Shown here piece by piece: positions 22,994 to 26,313 of a stretch of 26,313 bases of DNA. The notes under the pieces were generated by a model. The model was not told the DNA's origin, made no database searches, and worked only from the letters and a program-made list of their open reading frames with translations. The stretch's first letter is position 1. Every line of letters starts with the position of its first letter. This DNA is from CAZOJJ01 sp964580105. Lineage in GTDB: Bacteria; Bacteroidota; Rhodothermia; Rhodothermales; Rubricoccaceae. Both the position numbers and the translations under genes were made by a program. The stretch spans positions 1-26,313 of the forward strand of contig CAZOJJ010000041.1 of assembly GCA_964580105.1 (NCBI GenBank), read 5' to 3'.

Positions 22994-23151
22994 GACGGGA
23001 ATGTCGGGTTAGGCCCGACGCGAGGTGAGGGCCTGCCCCCACAGTTTGACGCGCGCGGCGCGCTCGCCGCGCTGCCGTGCGGAGTTGCACCTTTTCGTTG
23101 CTCGCCTTCCGTTCCTCAGGAGGCCGCCCGGCCTCCGCATCCACTCCGATC

Positions 23152-23474
23152 ATGGCCGTCCGCACCCTGCCCCGCGCCGACTGGAACGCCTACTTCGACC
23201 GCTTCTCGAAGACGATGTCCGACACCGGCCGTACCGACTACGCCGAGATCCGCGTGCTCTCGCACGAGGACGGCGTCCAGCCCGAAACGCGACGGCTCAC
23301 CTTTACGGCCTCACCTACGACCCCAAGGACGACCTCCTCGATGTCTGCGTGGCCGGTCTCGACCATCTCATCGCGCATCCGGAGCGGATCTACGTAGACG
23401 AGGAGAACGGGCGCCTCGACCGCTTCGAGGTCGTCCGACGCGACGGCATCCACGAGATCATCGAAATCGGCTGA
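23152..23474 (+). pseudogene. DUF5335 family protein, frameshifted
   Basis: The first frame from the ATG at 23152 gives MAVRTLPRADWNAYFDRFSK and continues to about PETRRLT. The second frame gives HLYGLTYDPKDDLLDVCVAGLDHLIAHPERIYVDEENGRLDRFEVVRRDGIHEIIEIG to the stop at 23472-23474. Joined, the halves form a normal DUF5335 protein of about 107 residues. The shift lies around 23287-23297 and is explained by loss of one base (or gain of two) in acgcgacggct. No homopolymer is there, so either a sequencing error or a real mutation is possible. DUF5335 genes often sit near stress genes, here next to a Usp gene. No clear promoter is seen in the 158 bp upstream. Confidence 0.8.
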
Positions 23475-23518
23475 GTCGCGCCTCGTCGTCCTGCGTTCGT
23501 TTCCAACCCGTTCCCATC

Positions 23519-24460
23519 ATGAACACGCTCCGAATCGCCCGCGTCCTTTTCCCGACGGACTTCTCCGAGTGCGCCGAGCACGCGTTTTCCCATGCAGCCT
23601 TCATCGCGGTGCAGCACGGGGCCGAACTCCACGTCCTCCACGTGGCCGAGGCGACCGACGCGGACCCGCTCGTCGGGCTCGGTGGCCTCCGCATCACGCC
23701 GGAGGACGTCGCCGAGCAGCTCGGATTGCCTGCGCCGCCGCCCGCGCCGGTAGCGCCCGACGATCCCATCCCGCTCATCGAGGCCGAGGTCCGCGCTCCG
23801 TCCGTAGCACCGGCCATCCTCGACTACGTCCGCACCCACGACATCGACCTCATCGTGATGGGGACGCACGGACGGCAGGGGTTCGAGCGGGTCCGCCTCG
23901 GCAGCGTCGCCGAGGCGGTCGTCCGCCAGGCTCCGTGCCCGGTCCTCCTCGTCGGGGCCGTCGCCCCGGCCGGGTTGCCCGCCATCGAGCGGGTGCTGGC
24001 GCCGACGGACTTCTCCGATCCGGCGCAGGAGGCGGCCCGGTACGCCCGCGCCATCGCCGACCTGTATGGCGCCCGCCTCGACCTCGTCCACGTCCTCGAC
24101 GAGATGATGCTCCGGCCGGCCTACGTGCCGCTGCTCGGCAGCTTCCAGATCGAGGAGGCGCGCGCGAGAGGGCAGGCGGAGGCCGAGCTGGCCCGCCTGT
24201 CTGCCGAACTGGGCGGCGAGGCGGCCACCCACGTGCTCGTCGGCCATCCGGCCACCACGCTCGTGGACGTCGCCGAGGAGCACGGCAGCGACCTCATCGT
24301 GATCGGCAGCCACGGCCGCCGGGGCTTCGAGCGGCTCCTCCTCGGCAGCGTGGCCGAGCAGGTGATCCGCCTGGCCTCGTGTCCGGTGTTCGTCGTCAAG
24401 ACGTTCGGCCGCTCGTTGCTGGCGCCGGCACCCGCCGAGCACGCAGAAGCCGCTGCCTGA
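23519..24460 (+). CDS. Tandem universal stress protein (two UspA domains)
   Basis: This 313-residue protein has two Usp domains (about 1-145 and 150-300). Each starts with a VLFPTDFSE or VLAPTDFSD strand and ends with the ATP-binding signature: GTHGRQGFERVRLGSVAE then CPVLLV in the first, GSHGRRGFERLLLGSVAE then CPVFVV in the second. Both keep the GxxG(9x)G(S) pattern of ATP-binding Usp members. It is cytoplasmic and likely responds to starvation, oxidative or envelope stress. The ATG at 23519 is preceded by TGCGTTCG (23492-23499), one base off the promoter box, 19 nt upstream. The SDR gene follows by 28 bp and is probably cotranscribed. Confidence 0.93.
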   Translation: MNTLRIARVLFPTDFSECAEHAFSHAAFIAVQHGAELHVLHVAEATDADPLVGLGGLRITPEDVAEQLGLPAPPPAPVAPDDPIPLIEAEVRAPSVAPAILDYVRTHDIDLIVMGTHGRQGFERVRLGSVAEAVVRQAPCPVLLVGAVAPAGLPAIERVLAPTDFSDPAQEAARYARAIADLYGARLDLVHVLDEMMLRPAYVPLLGSFQIEEARARGQAEAELARLSAELGGEAATHVLVGHPATTLVDVAEEHGSDLIVIGSHGRRGFERLLLGSVAEQVIRLASCPVFVVKTFGRSLLAPAPAEHAEAAA

Positions 24461-24488
24461 CGTCCACGTCGCTCCTCCCTGCAGCCCG

Positions 24489-25256
24489 ATGAAAACGACC
24501 CTCGAAGGTCGCGTGGCCGTCGTCACGGGCGCGGCTATCGGCATCGGCCGGGCGAGTGCCCTCGACCTCGCCCGCGCCGGCGCCCGCGTCGTCGTGTCCG
24601 ACCTGCCGACGGCCGAGGCCGCCGCGGCGGAGACCGTCCGCCTCGTCGAAGCCGCCGGCGGCCGTGCCCGGTTCATCCCGTGCGACGTCTCCGACGGCGC
24701 TCAGGTGCAGCGCCTGATCGAGCAGACCGTCGCCGCCTACGGCCGCCTCGACGCCGCCGTCAACAACGCCGGCATCGGTGGCGCCGAGGCCCCGACGGGC
24801 GCCTACGCGGAAGCCGACTGGGACCGCGTGATGGCGGTGAACCTGCGCGGCGTCTGGCTCTGCATGAAGCACGAGATCGAGCGGATGCAGGGGCACGGCG
24901 GCAGCATCGTCAACGTGGCCTCCATCCTCGGGCACGTCGGGTTCGCCGCCGCCCCGGCCTACGTCGCCGCCAAGCACGGTGTCGTCGGGCTGACGAAGGC
25001 GGCGGCCCTCGACTACGCCGCGGCGGGCATCCGCGTCAACGCCGTCTGCCCGGGCTTCATCGCCACGCCGATGCTGGAGCGGGCCGGACTGATGGACGAC
25101 CCGGACACGAAGGCGCACATCGAGGGGCTGCACCCGATGGGGCGGATGGGGACGCCCGACGAGGTCGCCGGCATCGTCACGTGGCTCTGCACCGATGCCG
25201 CCTCGTTCGCCACGGGCGCCTCCTACCTCATTGACGGCGGCTACACCGCGCGCTGA
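24489..25256 (+). CDS. Classical short-chain dehydrogenase/reductase (SDR)
   Basis: This 255-residue protein is a classical SDR. It has TGAAIGIG (nucleotide binding), Asp38-like SDLPTAEA after strand two (which favours NAD over NADP), CDVSD, NNAG, catalytic Ser145 in VASILGHVG, Tyr158 and Lys162 in AYVAAKHG, and VCPGFIATPM. The C-terminal GTPDEVAGIVTWLCTDAASFATGASYLIDGGYTAR is the usual one for the glucose 1-dehydrogenase / FabG-like branch. The substrate is unknown; automatic names such as glucose 1-dehydrogenase should not be taken as evidence. It is probably in an operon with the Usp gene, which points to a stress-linked redox role. Confidence 0.92.
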   Translation: MKTTLEGRVAVVTGAAIGIGRASALDLARAGARVVVSDLPTAEAAAAETVRLVEAAGGRARFIPCDVSDGAQVQRLIEQTVAAYGRLDAAVNNAGIGGAEAPTGAYAEADWDRVMAVNLRGVWLCMKHEIERMQGHGGSIVNVASILGHVGFAAAPAYVAAKHGVVGLTKAAALDYAAAGIRVNAVCPGFIATPMLERAGLMDDPDTKAHIEGLHPMGRMGTPDEVAGIVTWLCTDAASFATGASYLIDGGYTAR

Positions 25257-25293
25257 GCCGGTTCGTTGCGGGAGGGTGCCGGGGCGCGTGCCG

Positions 25294-25530
25294 TCAGCTC
25301 CGGGCGAACCGGTCGGGCACGCGCGTCCGGCGTAAGGGAATCGGGCCGCGCGTGATGCGGCCTGGCCTGCGGCGGCTCCGAGGCCGGAGGGGGCCGAGAG
25401 GCGGCGGCGCCGGCGGCGGGGGCGGCGGATCGTCCGAACGCGAGTCGTCGTCGCGGCCGAGGAGCCGCCAGGTGAGGAGGCCGAGGAGGAGGGGCGTCAG
25501 GCCGACGAGGAGGAAGAGCAGGCCCAGCAT
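25294..25530 (-). CDS. Small membrane protein with proline/arginine-rich tail
   Basis: I do not recognise a family. This 78-residue protein starts with one strongly hydrophobic helix (MLGLLFLLVGLTPLLLGLLTW) and continues with an Asp/Ser stretch, a run of prolines and an Arg-rich C-terminus (RPRSRRRPGRITRGPIPLRR). That predicts a single membrane anchor with a disordered basic tail. No signal cleavage site is clear. It is convergent with the SDR gene (stops 37 bp apart). The leader is C-rich like those of neighbouring genes. Reality as a gene rests on the coherent N-terminal helix and lack of any better reading, so confidence is moderate. Confidence 0.5.
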   Translation of the reverse strand: MLGLLFLLVGLTPLLLGLLTWRLLGRDDDSRSDDPPPPPPAPPPLGPLRPRSRRRPGRITRGPIPLRRTRVPDRFARS

Positions 25531-25665
25531 GGTGCGAGGCGGGGAGGGGAAGCGCGGGGCGGCGGGCGTCCGGGTCCGTTGCCAACCGGGCGGGTGGTCC
25601 GATTGTTCTCCGAGGTGGGGTGGGTCGTGTTTTCCCGGACGCCGTTCCGTGGGTCCTGAAGACGG

Positions 25666-25839
25666 TCAGTGCGAGGGCGCGTCCGGAGCGCCCGAATCGG
25701 CCGGCGCTTCGGTGTGGGGGCGGTCGGTCATCTCGCGGCAGGAGCCCATGAAGGCCGCGCCAGCCAGGATCAGCAGGACGACGGCGATGAGGCCGATGAT
25801 CCAGGTCATGCGGCGGGCGGAGGTGCGTTCGTCGTTCAT
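25666..25839 (-). CDS. Small single-span membrane protein
   Basis: This 57-residue protein has a charged N-terminus (MNDERTSARR), one clear transmembrane helix (MTWIIGLIAVVLLILAGAAF), a Cys just after it (MGSCRE) and a polar acidic tail ending in APDAPSH. The ATG at 25837-25839 was chosen because the sequence above it in the same frame is repetitive and antisense to the next gene. The helix is too far from the N-terminus for a standard lipobox. Function is unknown. It lies 135 bp from the other small membrane-protein gene on the same strand. Confidence 0.65.
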   Translation of the reverse strand: MNDERTSARRMTWIIGLIAVVLLILAGAAFMGSCREMTDRPHTEAPADSGAPDAPSH

Positions 25840-25888
25840 GGGAAAGGCAGGATGGAGAGAGGGATAGGCGTACCCGCGTGACGCCGCG

Positions 25889-25896
25889 TAAGTTCG
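25889..25896 (+). promoter_or_regulatory. Predicted -7 box (TAAGTTCG) of the right-edge gene
   Basis: TAAGTTCG fits the window's recurring box and follows a 5-bp hairpin (GGCGT 25867-25871, ACGCC 25881-25885). The next ATG is 97 nt downstream, a much longer leader than for the other genes, so either the leader is regulatory or the assignment is wrong. Confidence 0.35.
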
Positions 25897-25993
25897 GGGC
25901 GGCGATCCGCATGCCCGCCGGCACAGCGGGCCGCTCGCGCACGTCCAGCCGCCGGTTGCGCCTCCACGGCGCGCCCGCCCTCTCTCGTCTCCC

Positions 25994-26313
25994 ATGCCCC
26001 GCCCCGTCCTGCCCGCGCTGCGCGTGTCCGCGCCGGCCGCGCTCCTCGCCTTCGCCGCGCTCCTCGCCTTCGCCGCGCTCCTCGCCTTCGCCGCGCTCCT
26101 CGCAGCCCTGCTCCCGGCACCGGCCCGCGCGCAAGCGAACGCCGGGGGCGCGAACGCCGGGGGTGCCGGGAGCGCCACGCTCCACGGCTACGTCCGCGAC
26201 GCCGAGACGGGCGAGACCCTCCTCCTCGCCAACGTCCTGCTAGAGGACCAACTCCGACGGAGCGCCGGACGCGGCGCCGGACGCGGCGCCGGACGCGGCG
26301 CCGGACGCGGCGC
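25994..26313 (+). CDS. Secreted carboxypeptidase-regulatory-like protein, 5' part only (possibly TonB-dependent receptor)
   Basis: Only the first 106 residues are in the window and there is no stop. A long signal peptide (MPRPVLPALRVSAPA, then ALLAFA repeats, ending ARAQ near residue 48) is followed by a short Ala/Gly stretch (NAGGANAGG). The start of a carboxypeptidase regulatory-like domain then follows (LHGYVRDAETGETLLLANVL, about residues 63-80). In the Bacteroidota such N-termini usually belong to outer-membrane TonB-dependent receptors or DUF5686-like proteins, so either is possible. After LLED the expected domain sequence is replaced by QLRRS and an AGRG repeat from a 12-bp DNA array. 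This may be a real insertion or an assembly artefact at the sequence end. Confidence 0.7.
   Translation, partial: MPRPVLPALRVSAPAALLAFAALLAFAALLAFAALLAALLPAPARAQANAGGANAGGAGSATLHGYVRDAETGETLLLANVLLEDQLRRSAGRGAGRGAGRGAGRG
26039..26103 (+). repeat. 18-bp in-frame repeat coding the signal-peptide core
   Basis: The unit gcgctcctcgccttcgcc (Ala-Leu-Leu-Ala-Phe-Ala) occurs three times perfectly (26039-26092) plus an 11-base partial, lengthening the hydrophobic core of the signal peptide to an unusual size. Confidence 0.92.
26265..26313. repeat. 12-bp tandem repeat at the window end
   Basis: The unit ccggacgcggcg occurs four times (26265-26312) and is cut by the end of the sequence. It is in frame with the upstream partial gene and encodes repeated Ala-Gly-Arg-Gly. 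Confidence 0.92.

Noticed and set aside
23003..23019. Hairpin GTCGGG / CCCGAC after the TIGR03032 gene as a terminator
   Set aside because: The stem has only 6 bp and there is no T tract; such stems arise often by chance in this composition.
25840..26178. N-terminal extension of the 57-residue membrane protein
   Set aside because: The added residues are repetitive and antisense to the signal-peptide repeats of the right-edge gene; the ATG at 25839 gives a coherent small membrane protein.

Overview
The window is a strongly GC-rich stretch (by eye near 70% GC) of a draft bacterial genome with two 100-N scaffold gaps. Several signs point to the Bacteroidota/Rhodothermota group, most plausibly a marine Rhodothermales/Rubricoccaceae-like lineage. 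Two large secreted proteins end in type IX secretion (T9SS) sorting domains. A DUF5686-type carboxypeptidase-regulatory outer-membrane protein and the start of another carboxypeptidase-regulatory protein are present. Start codons are preceded by pyrimidine-rich leaders, with no Shine-Dalgarno. Short upstream boxes resemble the Bacteroidota sigma promoter (TTG, about 20 nt, TAnnTTTG) but mostly read TAnnTTCG. The taxon is an inference; there is no rRNA or tRNA here.

Layout. 1-2052: a tandem repeat, an SDR-type threonine 3-dehydrogenase (minus), a gap bordered by a 16-bp repeat, and a fumarylacetoacetate-hydrolase-family enzyme (plus). 2123-6505: a 982-residue T9SS cargo (minus) divergent from a short DUF5686 protein. 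6565-11823: same-direction genes for a MmcQ/YjbR protein, a Cu/Zn superoxide dismutase lipoprotein, a heptad-repeat lipoprotein, MutS and another lipoprotein; the junctions carry GC-rich hairpins butted against promoter boxes. 11929-14342: a minus-strand set (helical protein, EcsC-family protein, PHA-granule-regulator-like protein), a gamma carbonic anhydrase (plus) and a quinol-monooxygenase-like ABM protein (minus). 14356-16895: an 11-bp repeat broken by the second gap, an EEP-fold lipoprotein and an SCP2 protein (minus), then a stand-alone protein that looks like the RNase H-fold nuclease domain of phage terminases but without its acidic residues. 16966-19462: an M28 carboxypeptidase Q-like peptidase convergent with a DUF6929-like lipoprotein. 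19599-22993: a ten-repeat VCBS T9SS protein translationally coupled to a TIGR03032-family protein. 23152-25256: a frameshifted DUF5335 gene, a tandem-Usp protein and an SDR, which looks like a small stress cluster. 25294-26313: two small membrane proteins and the 5' end of a carboxypeptidase-regulatory protein that runs into a 12-bp tandem repeat at the window edge.

Most genes are housekeeping or envelope genes with no mobile element, phage block or CRISPR. The observations most worth following are the recurrent TAnnTTCG promoter, its abutment to terminator-like hairpins, the apparently inactive terminase-nuclease-like protein, and the family of unrelated short tandem arrays (11, 12, 14 and 16 bp) that coincide with every assembly break or window end.
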